Source: Roseomonas sp. E05 (GTDB lineage: Bacteria; Pseudomonadota; Alphaproteobacteria; Acetobacterales; Acetobacteraceae). From it: a DNA stretch of 64,000 bases. Within the stretch, counting starts at the first letter, position 1. Each line of letters begins with the position of its first letter. Under the pieces are notes generated by a model. That model was given only the letters and a program-made list of their open reading frames with translations. It had not been told where the DNA came from and made no database searches. The stretch is taken from positions 1 to 64,000 of the forward strand of contig NZ_JASIRT010000023.1 of NCBI RefSeq assembly GCF_030063475.1. The letters run 5' to 3'. Position numbers and translations under genes: made by a program. This document shows positions 1 to 7,639 of the stretch, one piece after another.

Positions 1-119
1 CGCAACGTCAATTACCGTCCCCTCTTGTCGCAGCGCGACATCTGGACAACCTTCACCACCGCATCCGCGGCGCTCATCATAGTTGACGCCCAGCGCTCAT
101 CCCAATCGACGTGCTACAA

Positions 120-330
120 AGCTTGCAGGGGCCGTGCGAACGGGAAGCAGAACCACGCCGGGACCGTGCGCAGGACCGCGCACGCCGCACCTTAGGTGCA
201 ATGGTGTATGGAGACCCCTTTTCTGCGTCCAGGTGACGTCCAGCAAATGGTCAGCTGATGGCCAAGAGGCGTCCAGCCGACGACCAGGGTGCGGCCACGT
301 CGCGTCCAGATGATGTCCAGTCAGCCAGGT
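120..330. other. candidate transfer origin (oriT) with three phased 19-bp repeats
   Basis: Gene-free stretch upstream of a TraK/TraL/TraM-like cluster, the place an oriT occupies in IncP-type plasmids. Three copies of a 19-bp motif, consensus GCGTCCAGNNGAYGWCCAG, lie at 225-243, 269-287 and 302-320. Their starts are 44 and 33 bp apart, multiples of 11, so all would face the same side of the helix. Further left are a 7-bp inverted repeat (165-171/178-184) and a 6-bp palindrome (187-199). The repeats are seen directly. Assignment as binding sites for the TraK-like protein is inferred from position, and no nic site was located with confidence. Confidence 0.45.
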
Positions 331-384
331 CCCGTTCGCACGGTTGGGACTGACAATGCCCGGCAGCAGCAGCGAGGCGCGAGC

Positions 385-903
385 ATGAAAAACATATCCG
401 AACGGGACCTGAGATGGCTCGACGAGCATGGCCTGAAAGGCAGGTCGCCCCTTTACAAGTTCATTAGGAAGAACTTCGCCAAGCTGAAGGCGCGACGCGC
501 AGGAGAGGACGACGGCCCGAGCTGGGCCCGGCTAGCCGAATGGCTGGCCAGCCAGGGGCAGACCAATAGCCGCGGCGAGCCGCTCTCTTGGGACGCCGTC
601 CGGAAGGTGTTCACGCGCGTGAGCCGTGACCTTGAAGCCGAGGACCGTGCCCGCCGGTTTGGCGTAGCAGCCAAGGCCAAGCCCGCCAGGGCGCCGGCCG
701 GCTGGCAACCGCCCGTCGTATCCCCAAGGCCGGCGGCGCCCACATTGCCGACCACCCCACGACCTGAAGCCCCCCGAAAAGACGTGGCGCCGTTCGCACG
801 CTCCCCCACTACCGATGGAGAGCACGCCACGGACGATGAGGTGAGCCCGGAGGAGCTGATGGCTGGGTTCAAGGCGATCGTGGCGCAGCGGAGCGGTCGA
901 TAA
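385..903 (+). CDS. TraK-like oriT-binding / relaxosome accessory protein (putative)
   Basis: Encodes 172 aa. The first 90 residues form a compact charged domain (it opens ISERDLRWLDEHGLKGRSP), then come a Pro/Ala-rich linker at about 95-135 and a short acidic-helical tail. This resembles the small DNA-binding TraK-type proteins that sit first in the traKLM cluster of IncP plasmids. The ATG at 385 is chosen because the conserved domain starts there; upstream codons run through the repeat region. The next gene begins 13 bases after the stop. Size, order and partners support the call, but sequence similarity by eye is weak, so the function is inferred mainly from context. Confidence 0.5.
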   Translation: MKNISERDLRWLDEHGLKGRSPLYKFIRKNFAKLKARRAGEDDGPSWARLAEWLASQGQTNSRGEPLSWDAVRKVFTRVSRDLEAEDRARRFGVAAKAKPARAPAGWQPPVVSPRPAAPTLPTTPRPEAPRKDVAPFARSPTTDGEHATDDEVSPEELMAGFKAIVAQRSGR

Positions 904-916
904 GAGGAGCAGACCA

Positions 917-1723
917 TTGAACGAGATAAGCAAGCCGAAGGGGGCGGCCCCAATCGGGTCGACCCAGGGGGACCGGGGCATCACCATCGCCATGCGACAC
1001 GGGCGGGGCCGGGTGGGTGGTAGCACATTTCTCGACCTGCTGATTCAGATGGCTCGCGCCGAGGGTCGACCGGTGCTGATCGGGGATGGCGACCGCCGTA
1101 ACCCGACACTGGCTGGCTACTACCCGCCCAACGCAGAGGGTGGCGCCACTCGGCCGCGATCGGACGAGACCGCCGATGTGAAGGATTGGCTGACGAACAC
1201 GGTCGCCGAGGCGCTCAGGATGCAGTCGTCGCTGGTCATCGACCTTGGCGGCGGCGACCGGGTCATGCAGGAATATGGATACGACCTGGCGCTGGTAGAC
1301 TTCTGCGAGGCCAGCGGGGCACATCCGCTCGGCATCTTCATCTCGGGGCCGGAGCCAGACGACTTCGAGCATGTCCTGGCCATCTGGCGGGCAGGTTATT
1401 TCCGTCCCCGTCGCTCGCTGCTGGTGATGAATGAACACCTGATTCCGCCAGGACGGTCGCCGCAGGGCGCGTTCGACCCATTGTCCGAGACGGACGGGTT
1501 CAAGGAGATGGTGAGCCAGGGCGCGCGGCCCATGTATCTTCCGCGCCTGCCGTGCATGAAGGAGATGCGGGCCCTCGGCCTGGGCTTCCTTGATGCCGCT
1601 GCCGGCAAGCCGGGCACAACAGGAAAGCCGCTCGATCCGGTGCGCCAGTTCATGGTCAAGCAGTGGATCGGCAAGGTGCAGAAGGAGTTCGAGCGGCTCA
1701 AGGTCACGGGGTGGCTGCCATGA
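917..1723 (+). CDS. TraL-like ParA/MinD-family nucleotide-binding protein, degenerate P-loop
   Basis: Encodes 268 aa from a TTG start preceded by GAGGAG at a 7-base spacing; the first in-frame ATG (992) would leave only a few residues before the P-loop. The fold is ParA/MinD-like: strand, P-loop at 29-37 (GRGRVGGST), then VLIGDGDRRN in place of the usual DTDPQ switch, then VIDLGGGDR at about 107-115. The canonical GKGGVGKST has lost its Walker A lysine to glycine and its first lysine to arginine, so hydrolysis may be impaired. Position between TraK-like and TraM-like genes matches IncP TraL. The stop overlaps the next start (ATGA). Confidence 0.6.
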   Translation: MNEISKPKGAAPIGSTQGDRGITIAMRHGRGRVGGSTFLDLLIQMARAEGRPVLIGDGDRRNPTLAGYYPPNAEGGATRPRSDETADVKDWLTNTVAEALRMQSSLVIDLGGGDRVMQEYGYDLALVDFCEASGAHPLGIFISGPEPDDFEHVLAIWRAGYFRPRRSLLVMNEHLIPPGRSPQGAFDPLSETDGFKEMVSQGARPMYLPRLPCMKEMRALGLGFLDAAAGKPGTTGKPLDPVRQFMVKQWIGKVQKEFERLKVTGWLP

Positions 1724-2316
1724 GCGGGGAGCTGACGCCAACCTCCGTGGCGGCCGACGACCTGCGCGCCGCCGCTGAGGACATGGAGCAAGCTGCGTGG
1801 CGGATGGGTCTCGCTCCCCACGAGCCGCTCGGGATCTGGGTGGCGAGCATGCGGCGGACCGTGACGGGGCTTGCTGACTTGACGGAAAGGCAGGCGGAAG
1901 CGGTCGCGGCCACGGTCGAGGGCACTCGGAAAGTGCTGGACGCGGAGGTCGCCCAGCTTCGTGCGGCCAGCGAAGCGGCGGCGCACCAGATGCACGAGGC
2001 CAAGGCGGTGCTGACCAGGGCGCAGGTCGAGGCCGAGAAGCTGACGCTCAAGACACTGCAGGACCTGACGCCGAAGATCCTGGAGGAGATCCGCGATGCC
2101 GTGGTCATCCGGGAGAAGCGCTACAACAAGAAGATGGAATGGCGCCGGTACGGGTTGGTCGGGCTCACGGCCATCTGCCTGTTGCTGGGCGGCTACGCCG
2201 GCCGGGCCTGGCAGGACTGGCCGGCGACCACGGCGCTGGCCCACTGCGTCGAGCATCCGCTCGCGGCGGCGGACGGCGAGCGCTACTGCGCCCTCAAGGC
2301 GCTGATGCCGGAGTGA
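1720..2316 (+). CDS. TraM-like coiled-coil membrane protein (putative)
   Basis: Encodes 198 aa. It starts at the ATG that overlaps the TraL-like stop, which indicates translational coupling. Residues 50-135 are alanine- and glutamate-rich with heptad character (coiled coil). Residues 144-161 form one hydrophobic segment (YGLVGLTAICLLLGGYAG), followed by a tail of about 35 residues with two cysteines. The third place in a traKLM-type cluster suggests a relaxosome or mating-pair accessory anchored in the inner membrane. The order and shape are seen; the family name is inference. Confidence 0.45.
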   Translation: MSGELTPTSVAADDLRAAAEDMEQAAWRMGLAPHEPLGIWVASMRRTVTGLADLTERQAEAVAATVEGTRKVLDAEVAQLRAASEAAAHQMHEAKAVLTRAQVEAEKLTLKTLQDLTPKILEEIRDAVVIREKRYNKKMEWRRYGLVGLTAICLLLGGYAGRAWQDWPATTALAHCVEHPLAAADGERYCALKALMPE

Positions 2317-2392
2317 GGGCGGGCTGAAAAAGCCAGTCTCCATTCGCACGCCACGCTCCGAGGATCGGAGACGCAGGACTGCGAAGGAGGAC

Positions 2393-3289
2393 ATGGTGTG
2401 GTCTGATCCCCATGGGCCGGCGTGCCGGCCTCGAAAGCGTCCGGCGCCCCAGCGGCGTCGGACGCTTCCCGCCATCTGGCTGCCGCACGTGTTGGCGGTA
2501 GGTGTGCTGGCGTCGAGCACCGGGCTGGCCGGTGCGTCACCGAGCCCGGTGACGATGGATGGGGTGCCCGAGCAGGTGCATCCTCAGGTGTCTGATGTGG
2601 GTCTCGGCAGCTTCACCATGCCGACGGGCACGACGTCGATCATGCCCGGTGCGGGGACAGGCACTGAGACCGGCGACACGGGGTCTGGAACCGGGAGCGG
2701 GGCCGATGCAGCGTCGCTCAGCGGCGCTGCCTACGAGACGATGATGGAACAGAGTTGGGGAGCACTGGCCAGTACCAACGCGCAGACGGTCGGCATCAAC
2801 CCGACTGCCTTAGCTGCGACCTGCGTGCTGGAGAGCGGCTGCTCGAACAGCGATACGTCAGGAGACATTCGGGGCGCGTTCCAGATGATGGGGTCGAGTT
2901 ACACCTCAAGCCTGAATGCGGCGCTTCAGGCACATCCAGAACTGGCGGCGAACATCACACCCGGTCTTGCAGGGCAGAATGACCCTGCGACCCAAGCCAC
3001 TGCAGCGGCGCAGTATCTCAAGACGTCTGCAGAACAGTTGCAAACGGCTGGCATCGCAAATCCTACGGTCCTCGATGTTCGCGGGTCCTACAACTTTGGC
3101 CCGACGAACGGCACCGCAATTGCGAGAGCCCCTGGCGATATGCCGATGAGCGATGTGCTCCAGGGATTGTCGCCAAGCACGCTGGCGGCAAACGGCATAA
3201 CATCCACCACAACTGTTCAACAATGGCGTGACAGCGTAGCCGCAAAGATCGGATCCGCTGCGACACAGCCTGTGCTGATAGGAGCGTAA
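2393..3289 (+). CDS. secreted lytic transglycosylase-like protein (VirB1/TrbN type)
   Basis: Encodes 298 aa with a strong RBS (GGAGG) before ATG 2393. A basic N-terminus is followed by a hydrophobic stretch at about 27-48 ending AGASP, a likely signal peptide. A Gly/Thr-rich low-complexity linker spans 75-110. The catalytic-type domain starts near 112: the SLT-family glutamate is E147 in TCVLESGC, followed by GAFQMMGSSY and a C-terminal YNFGP motif. Such enzymes open peptidoglycan for conjugation machinery. Its place after the TraKLM-like genes fits that role. The next gene starts one base after its stop. Confidence 0.7.
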   Translation: MVWSDPHGPACRPRKRPAPQRRRTLPAIWLPHVLAVGVLASSTGLAGASPSPVTMDGVPEQVHPQVSDVGLGSFTMPTGTTSIMPGAGTGTETGDTGSGTGSGADAASLSGAAYETMMEQSWGALASTNAQTVGINPTALAATCVLESGCSNSDTSGDIRGAFQMMGSSYTSSLNAALQAHPELAANITPGLAGQNDPATQATAAAQYLKTSAEQLQTAGIANPTVLDVRGSYNFGPTNGTAIARAPGDMPMSDVLQGLSPSTLAANGITSTTTVQQWRDSVAAKIGSAATQPVLIGA

Positions 3290-3290
3290 T

Positions 3291-3698
3291 ATGAGGACCC
3301 GTGCAGCCACCTGCATCATCTCACTTATTGGTTTGGGCCTGGGAGCCGTTACTCAGGTGGAGGCCCAGCCCCTTCGGGCAATTCGGCCTTTGTCCGGCTA
3401 CTCCTGTATGGCGCTCAATCTGACTGAACAGCAGATGTTCGACCCGAGCGCAGTTCCTCCAGTAATGGCAGAGCCCTCCCCAACAGCGAGACGGATCGGC
3501 TCAGCAGGGGCGATCGTCATCACGGCGGACCCTCTCCGTTCCCAGAATGGCTATGTCGCGATGATGATGCCGGACGGCAAGCACGGATGGATCGCTGCCG
3601 ACAAGCTGAAGCCATATCGGAGTGCCGCGAATCCTACTGCGCGCTGCATTCCTTCCATGATGTCGGACGGGCGCCCGGGGTTCACCTTTCAGCATTGA
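3291..3698 (+). CDS. small secreted SH3-like protein, unknown role
   Basis: Encodes 135 aa. Residues 1-26 form a signal peptide ending VEAQ. The mature part has a bacterial SH3-like pattern: an opening repeat-type strand, an alternating hydrophobic core, and DGKHGWIAADKL at about 95-106, a typical SH3_3 ending. Two cysteines (near 39 and 119) could pair in the periplasm. It follows the transglycosylase gene with no gap, so the two are probably co-transcribed and may act together on the cell wall. No specific function is recognised. Confidence 0.6.
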   Translation: MRTRAATCIISLIGLGLGAVTQVEAQPLRAIRPLSGYSCMALNLTEQQMFDPSAVPPVMAEPSPTARRIGSAGAIVITADPLRSQNGYVAMMMPDGKHGWIAADKLKPYRSAANPTARCIPSMMSDGRPGFTFQH

Positions 3699-3746
3699 GT
3701 GCTGCACAATATCTGCCGAGTCTACGTGCGACCCGGAGATATCGAG

Positions 3747-3944
3747 ATGCTGTCAAACTTCTACCGCGCGCTACCACCAGGCGGCGTCTGGCTCTTGGCC
3801 AGCGCCGCTCTTTTTGCTTTGGGGTCGATAGGTTTTTCCGGGTCAGGCGCCCGCAGCCTGAGCGCGCTGGGCATTGCCGGCATGTTGCTGGCCGTGCTGA
3901 TCGTGCTCGCGTTCCGCGACCGTGGAGCGCATCCGCGGCGCTAG
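3747..3944 (+). CDS. small two-helix membrane protein
   Basis: Encodes 65 aa from ATG 3747, with GGAG about 10 bases upstream; an in-frame GTG at 3699 is a weaker alternative start. Two hydrophobic segments at about 12-30 and 36-53 (VWLLASAALFALGSIG; ALGIAGMLLAVLIVLAF) are separated by a short Gly/Ser loop, with a basic C-terminus. It is the last gene of the left plus-strand cluster. Its final 102 bases overlap the opposing HTH gene, so one of the two ends may be misjudged. No family recognised. Confidence 0.4.
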   Translation: MLSNFYRALPPGGVWLLASAALFALGSIGFSGSGARSLSALGIAGMLLAVLIVLAFRDRGAHPRR

Positions 3945-4133
3945 ACGCGGCGCGGGGTGCTCCAAGTGGAAGCGCTCCAGCATTTCGAGCCACGCGGCGA
4001 CGGCGGGATCGACGGGCGAGAGGCCGTCGATCCAGCGCCGGACGGTGGTCTGGTGTCGGCCGGTGCGACGGGCGAGTTCCCGCTCGGGCCATCCGAGGGT
4101 GACAAGGGCGCGCAGGATGCGATAGCCTGACAT
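3843..4133 (-). CDS. small helix-turn-helix DNA-binding protein
   Basis: Encodes 96 aa from ATG 4133. Residues 1-45 form a clear helix-turn-helix: ILRALVTLGWPERELARRTG followed by the recognition helix around TTVRRWIDGL. The remainder is a short helix and a basic tail. It is convergent with, and overlaps, the small membrane-protein gene. A longer in-frame start at 4223 exists but would add a low-complexity segment. Likely a plasmid transcription regulator; its target is unknown. Confidence 0.55.
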   Translation of the reverse strand: MSGYRILRALVTLGWPERELARRTGRHQTTVRRWIDGLSPVDPAVAAWLEMLERFHLEHPAPRLAPRMRSTVAEREHDQHGQQHAGNAQRAQAAGA

Positions 4134-4605
4134 TGGCGCTGCGGTCGTCGCCTTGTCTGAGGGAAGGCCGCTGTGTTCATTTTGAACACACGCGCCGCTG
4201 ACCGTCTCGGGTTCCTCCAACATCAGACTCTCCCGCGCAGCATTGGCTTTCATGCCGTGATGCTGGCGGTGTGCCGTGCGAACGGCGCTCGTCTTTTGGC
4301 CGACATCACGCTCTGGCTGCCCCGGAGGCATGCGCCCTGGCGGAGCTGGGTTGCGGCGGGGGCGGGGTCGCGGAGCGGCCCTGAGCCCGACGCGGCCCCG
4401 CTGTGCCGGAGGGGGCATGCCGGAGCCGCGCGAAGCGCGGCGCGACCGGAGGGAGCGGGGTCGGTTTGTGAGGTGGGAGGGCAGTGCGCTGGACGGGCGG
4501 GGGGTCCAGGGGGGCAGAGCCCGGAGGGCGGCGCCCCCCTGGTCGGCCTGACGGGCGGCGGGGCGTTCGGAGAGGAAGCGGGGGCCGAAGCCCCCGCGGT
4601 GTGTG
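4134..4605. other. gene-free GC-rich spacer
   Basis: Between the HTH gene start and the end of the 236-aa gene. It should contain the HTH gene promoter at its left end. The part from about 4330 to 4590 is extremely G-rich on the plus strand, with short inverted runs such as 4432-4443. Open frames exist on both strands, but their composition is that of a GC-driven spacer and I see no supported gene. Confidence 0.4.
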
Positions 4606-5316
4606 TCAGTCGAAGGCGGCGGCGCGGGCTGCGGCGGTCTGGCGGCTGAGGCTCTGGCTGTCGGGGGTATTGCCGACGTAGGGCTTCCACTCGTTGCCGG
4701 TGATGTGCTCGTAAGCGCGGACGGCACCCTCGGCGGCGGCAAGGGTTGCGTAGGACTGGCGGGCCATCTCGGCAGCGAAGCTCTGGGCGCGCTCCACGCG
4801 GCTTTCAAAACCGCTCGGGCCGTCGCGGTCCTCGTCGCGGTCGTCGTTGAGCTTGCTGGCGAGGTCGCGGGCGATGGCGCGCTTGCCATCGTAGAAGACG
4901 GCGGCGCCATAGGCGGACCCGACATAGGCGCCGACGATGCGCTGGAAGTGCATTTCCATGGCCTTGTCGGAGAGGGTGAGGCGGAGTTCCTCGGCCTGCT
5001 GCTGGAGGGTGTGGGCGGTGAGGTCTGCGATGCTGTCGGAGTCCACGGGGTCCATGCCGAAGATGCGGGTGAGCTGGGCCATCTTGTCGGGGGTGGGAGC
5101 GAGCAAGGCGGCGCTGGCGAGGGTGATGACCTGCCGGGCGGCCATGTCGCGGCGGGCGGGAGCCTGGGCGGGCTGCGGCTTGGTGGCGGGCTTGCGGGTG
5201 GCCGTGTTCTTCGGGGCGGCCTTGCGGGCAGCGGTCAGGGCCGCGCCCATCGCGGTGTCGGCATCGGCCTTGTCGGCGGCGGCGGGAGCGGCGATGTTCT
5301 GAGCAGCCTGGGACAT
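4606..5316 (-). CDS. conserved plasmid protein of unknown function (236 aa)
   Basis: Encodes 236 aa. An Ala/Lys/Pro-rich disordered head (1-58) precedes a helical domain. Its recognisable stretches are MAQLTRIFGMDPVDSDSIAD at about 78-97 and SDKAMEMHFQRIVGAYVGSA at about 115-134. The C-terminal part is amphipathic helix (ESRVERAQSFAAEMARQSYA). The arrangement recalls phasin-like or nucleoid-associated helical proteins, but I do not recognise a family. It has its own promoter-like sequence upstream (5409-5436) and is a single-gene unit. Confidence 0.65.
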   Translation of the reverse strand: MSQAAQNIAAPAAADKADADTAMGAALTAARKAAPKNTATRKPATKPQPAQAPARRDMAARQVITLASAALLAPTPDKMAQLTRIFGMDPVDSDSIADLTAHTLQQQAEELRLTLSDKAMEMHFQRIVGAYVGSAYGAAVFYDGKRAIARDLASKLNDDRDEDRDGPSGFESRVERAQSFAAEMARQSYATLAAAEGAVRAYEHITGNEWKPYVGNTPDSQSLSRQTAAARAAAFD

Positions 5317-5408
5317 GATCTATCCATCCTGTTCCGGTTAGCCCTCGCTCGGTGGTGCAAACACTGGGCGGGGGCGCTTTGTTTGCGGTCATCAGCAACC
5401 GCATTTGT

Positions 5409-5436
5409 ATTATGCACGCCCCCGCCAAATACTCAA
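5409..5436 (-). promoter_or_regulatory. sigma70-like promoter for the 236-aa gene
   Basis: On the minus strand TTGAGT (5431-5436) and CATAAT (5409-5414) are separated by 16 bases, in a locally AT-rich patch (5400-5505) that contrasts with its surroundings. The leader to ATG 5316 would be about 85 bases. Called from motif fit and position only. Confidence 0.45.
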
Positions 5437-5504
5437 CAGAAAAACGCGCCAAGACGCTGATTTATTTGCGTATATTCCCCTTTACTTCCTCTTTCAATAC
5501 TCAT

Positions 5505-6057
5505 GTTTTTCTTGATCGTCCTGCGGGTCTGGGCCGGCGAGGCCCAGCGTTGGCCGCGAGAGTGGAAGGGGACTGGCGTTTTTCTCGACCCGTCCTGCGA
5601 ATGCCTGGAGGTGCGGCGGCGGGTTGCGTCAAAAGCGGCGAAGCCGGGACCGGAGCCGCGCGGAGCCACGCGCAGCCCGCAGGGCGAGCATGGCGAGCAC
5701 GGCGAGGACCCACCTTTTGATGCGGGCCGTCGGCGTGCCTCATGCTGGTCGCCACGACGGCGAGGCCAGTCCCCTGGAACGTGCCCACCCCCTTCAGGGG
5801 GTGGGTTGAGCGGCCAACACCGCGCGGCTGGTGGCAGGCGAGGCGCCGGGGTTGAGCGATGGCCGCTGTCCCGGCCTGCGGCATGGGGGCGTGACCCGAA
5901 TGGGCGGAGACACGCTTGCGTGGCTCCGGTCCGCCCGCTTGGGCGGACTAGCACCCGGTCCCCGCGCAGCGGGGAGCCGCCCGGACTGTTCTGCTTGCAA
6001 CAGGCAGCACGCTCTCCGTTCGCATGGATCGTGGTGAAGCTGCTGAACCGGAGGCTC
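5505..6057. other. hairpin-rich non-coding spacer
   Basis: No supported gene. Perfect hairpins lie at 5784-5793/5796-5805, 5929-5936/5941-5948 and 5960-5965/5969-5974. The text around 5655-5710 (CGGAGCC...CATGGCGAG...GACCCACC) recurs inside the hairpin element at 17280-17325, so it belongs to the same intergenic repeat family. It could be a transcribed structured RNA or a cluster of repeat elements; the sequence does not decide. Confidence 0.4.
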
Positions 6058-6084
6058 ATGCATTTGAAGAAGCTGGAGGCCAAG

Positions 6085-6486
6085 ATGGTGCGGAAGCTAT
6101 TAGTCGCTGTGGCGCTGTTGCTGCCGGGCATGGCCCAAGCGCAACTCCCTGGGCAGAATTACCCGTATCAGAGCTACATCCCTCCGAATGTGGTGGTGGC
6201 GCCGCCGCCCTTTGCCGGGAGCGGTGCGGGCGCTGGCTACCCGCTGCCGTTCGAGACGCAGCAGATGCAGCAGCAGCGGCTGCTGGAGATGCTCGACACC
6301 GGCGGGATCGCGCGGCCGGCGACGGCAGCGACACCGCCCGGCTGCGTGTATGCGGGACAGGTGTACACGGAGGGTGCGACGGTGCGGAGCGAGGGCGGGG
6401 AGCGCCAGGTCTGTGGGCCGCGGCCGGGGGCGCGTCCGGACCTGAACGGGCAGGTTCCGCTGGCGTGGCAGCCGGCGCCGGGCTGA
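6085..6486 (+). CDS. small secreted protein, unknown function
   Basis: Encodes 133 aa. ATG 6085 is chosen because GGAGG lies 5 bases upstream; an in-frame ATG at 6058 has a poorly spaced RBS. Residues 1-19 are a clean signal peptide (KLLVAVALLLPGMAQAQ). The mature protein has Pro/Gly-rich and Gln-rich stretches (QQMQQQR) and two cysteines in a small C-terminal motif (GCVYAGQVYTEGATV... QVCGP). It may be an envelope component of the transfer apparatus. Its stop overlaps the start of the NERD gene. Confidence 0.6.
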   Translation: MVRKLLVAVALLLPGMAQAQLPGQNYPYQSYIPPNVVVAPPPFAGSGAGAGYPLPFETQQMQQQRLLEMLDTGGIARPATAATPPGCVYAGQVYTEGATVRSEGGERQVCGPRPGARPDLNGQVPLAWQPAPG

Positions 6487-7124
6487 TGCGGTTGACGCGG
6501 GGGCCGCGTCGGCGGCTGAAGCCGGACGGCGCGGTGGTGCGGACACCGGAGGAGGCGCGGATCTGGTCGAACTTCCGCGCCTTCAAGGCTGGGATTACGG
6601 GCGAGAAGGGCGAGGCGTCGGTGCGTGAGGCGCTGGAGGCGCTGCGCGTTCCGGCGCTGCACGACGTGATCCTGCGGGATGGGCGCGGGCTGACGCAGAT
6701 CGACCATGTGGTGCGTGCGCCGGACGCGGTGCTGGTGCTGGAGACGAAGCGCTACGCCGGGATCGTGTCGGGTGCGATCGACGGTCGCGCGTGGGTGCAG
6801 CGGTTCGATGAGAGTGCAGAGCGTTTCACGCTGCCGAACCCACTGCGCCAGAACTATCAACACCGCCGTGCGGTGGAGGAGTTGATCGCGGATCGTGCGG
6901 TGCTGGTGCGGACGCATGTGGTTGCGGCCGGCAGTGCGGTGTTCGAGGGCGAGCTGGCCGACACGATCGTGCCGGTCACTGCCTTGGCGTCGCTGTTGGG
7001 CGGCACGCCGCCTGTGTCGCAGCGTTGGCTGGATGCGGCGTGGTGCAAGCTGCAGATGGCCGCGGAGCGGAGCCTGCAGCTGCGCGAAGCGCATCGGCAG
7101 CAGGTGGAGCGTCGACCAGGGTGA
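6486..7124 (+). CDS. NERD-domain protein (nuclease-related)
   Basis: Encodes 212 aa. The NERD domain spans about 36-165: GEKGEASVREAL near the start, then QIDHVVRAPDAVLVLETK, which has the D...ExK spacing of the endonuclease-like fold, then a Q-W-type segment and HRRAVEELI. NERD proteins are found on plasmids and phages and are thought to process DNA or RNA. The ATG at 6486 overlaps the previous stop (TGATG), so the two genes are coupled. Substrate unknown. Confidence 0.75.
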   Translation: MRLTRGPRRRLKPDGAVVRTPEEARIWSNFRAFKAGITGEKGEASVREALEALRVPALHDVILRDGRGLTQIDHVVRAPDAVLVLETKRYAGIVSGAIDGRAWVQRFDESAERFTLPNPLRQNYQHRRAVEELIADRAVLVRTHVVAAGSAVFEGELADTIVPVTALASLLGGTPPVSQRWLDAAWCKLQMAAERSLQLREAHRQQVERRPG

Positions 7125-7354
7125 GGGCGAGCGGGAGGAAGCAGCACGATCCGCAGGCCAGTTCTGTATGCCCCGAGGGAGAGCCAGCACAGCCGGGTGC
7201 CCTTCAGCGGCGCCGAAATATGTGAGGGCTCGGGGGCGTCCGCAACGTCGCGCCACAACGCGCTGAAAGGCAGCCATTTTGTTTCTCATGGCTCTGAATC
7301 GGCAAACGTTTCCAGACAGTTCGGCAAGGGTTTCAGGAATCGGCCGGGCGATTC

Positions 7355-7369
7355 GTTCTTGATTTGTTC
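7355..7369. promoter_or_regulatory. LexA (SOS) box of the mutasome operon
   Basis: GTTC-TTGATTT-GTTC is an exact match to the alphaproteobacterial LexA operator GTTC-N7-GTTC. It overlaps a plausible -35 (TTGATT, 7359-7364) with CATAGC at 7381-7386 as -10. LexA binding here would block the promoter of the 77-aa/imuA/imuB/dnaE2 operon until DNA damage. Confidence 0.85.
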
Positions 7370-7394
7370 GTGTATCGCGACATAGCGTGACCGC

Positions 7395-7628
7395 ATGACT
7401 GACGATCTCCCCCCCGATTCGGACCCGGTCCCGCTCACTGCCGCATCCTCGGAGGAGATCGCCGAGGTGTTGTCCTATGCGCTGCGCTACGATGCGCGTG
7501 GCAGGCCGCGCCGGGGCGGCGGCGAGTTCGCCGCCGGTATCGCGGCGGACTGGCTGGTCGAACACCTGCGTCGCTCCGGCTATGTCGTCATGCGCGGGCG
7601 CGGCGCGCGACCGCACAGCACCGGATAG
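7395..7628 (+). CDS. 77-aa protein leading the SOS mutasome operon
   Basis: Encodes 77 aa. It has an acidic Pro-rich head (MTDDLPPDSDPV), then a helical domain containing EIAEVLSYALRYDARGRPRR and ADWLVEHLRRSGYVVM. No Shine-Dalgarno is visible, and the predicted -10 (7381-7386) lies only 9 bases from ATG 7395, so the transcript may be leaderless. It lies between the LexA box and imuA (11-base gap), so it is expected to be damage-inducible. Function unknown; a small accessory or regulator of the mutasome is possible. Confidence 0.65.
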   Translation: MTDDLPPDSDPVPLTAASSEEIAEVLSYALRYDARGRPRRGGGEFAAGIAADWLVEHLRRSGYVVMRGRGARPHSTG

Positions 7629-7639
7629 GGCTGTGCGGG

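Noticed and set aside
12-80. 22-codon minus-strand frame (VVKVVQMSRCDKRGR) that recalls a relaxase N-terminus
   Set aside because: It stops after 22 codons and the left neighbour is outside the window. Too short to call; it only hints that a relaxase gene may read leftwards from here.
166-171. GTGCGC as a possible nic motif like that of RSF1010/Ti oriT (GTGCGCCCT)
   Set aside because: Only six bases match and the following bases (AGGACC) differ, so the nick site cannot be assigned.
4173-4649. 158-codon plus-strand frame in the G-rich spacer
   Set aside because: Glycine/alanine/arginine run produced by base bias, overlapping the end of the opposite 236-aa gene.
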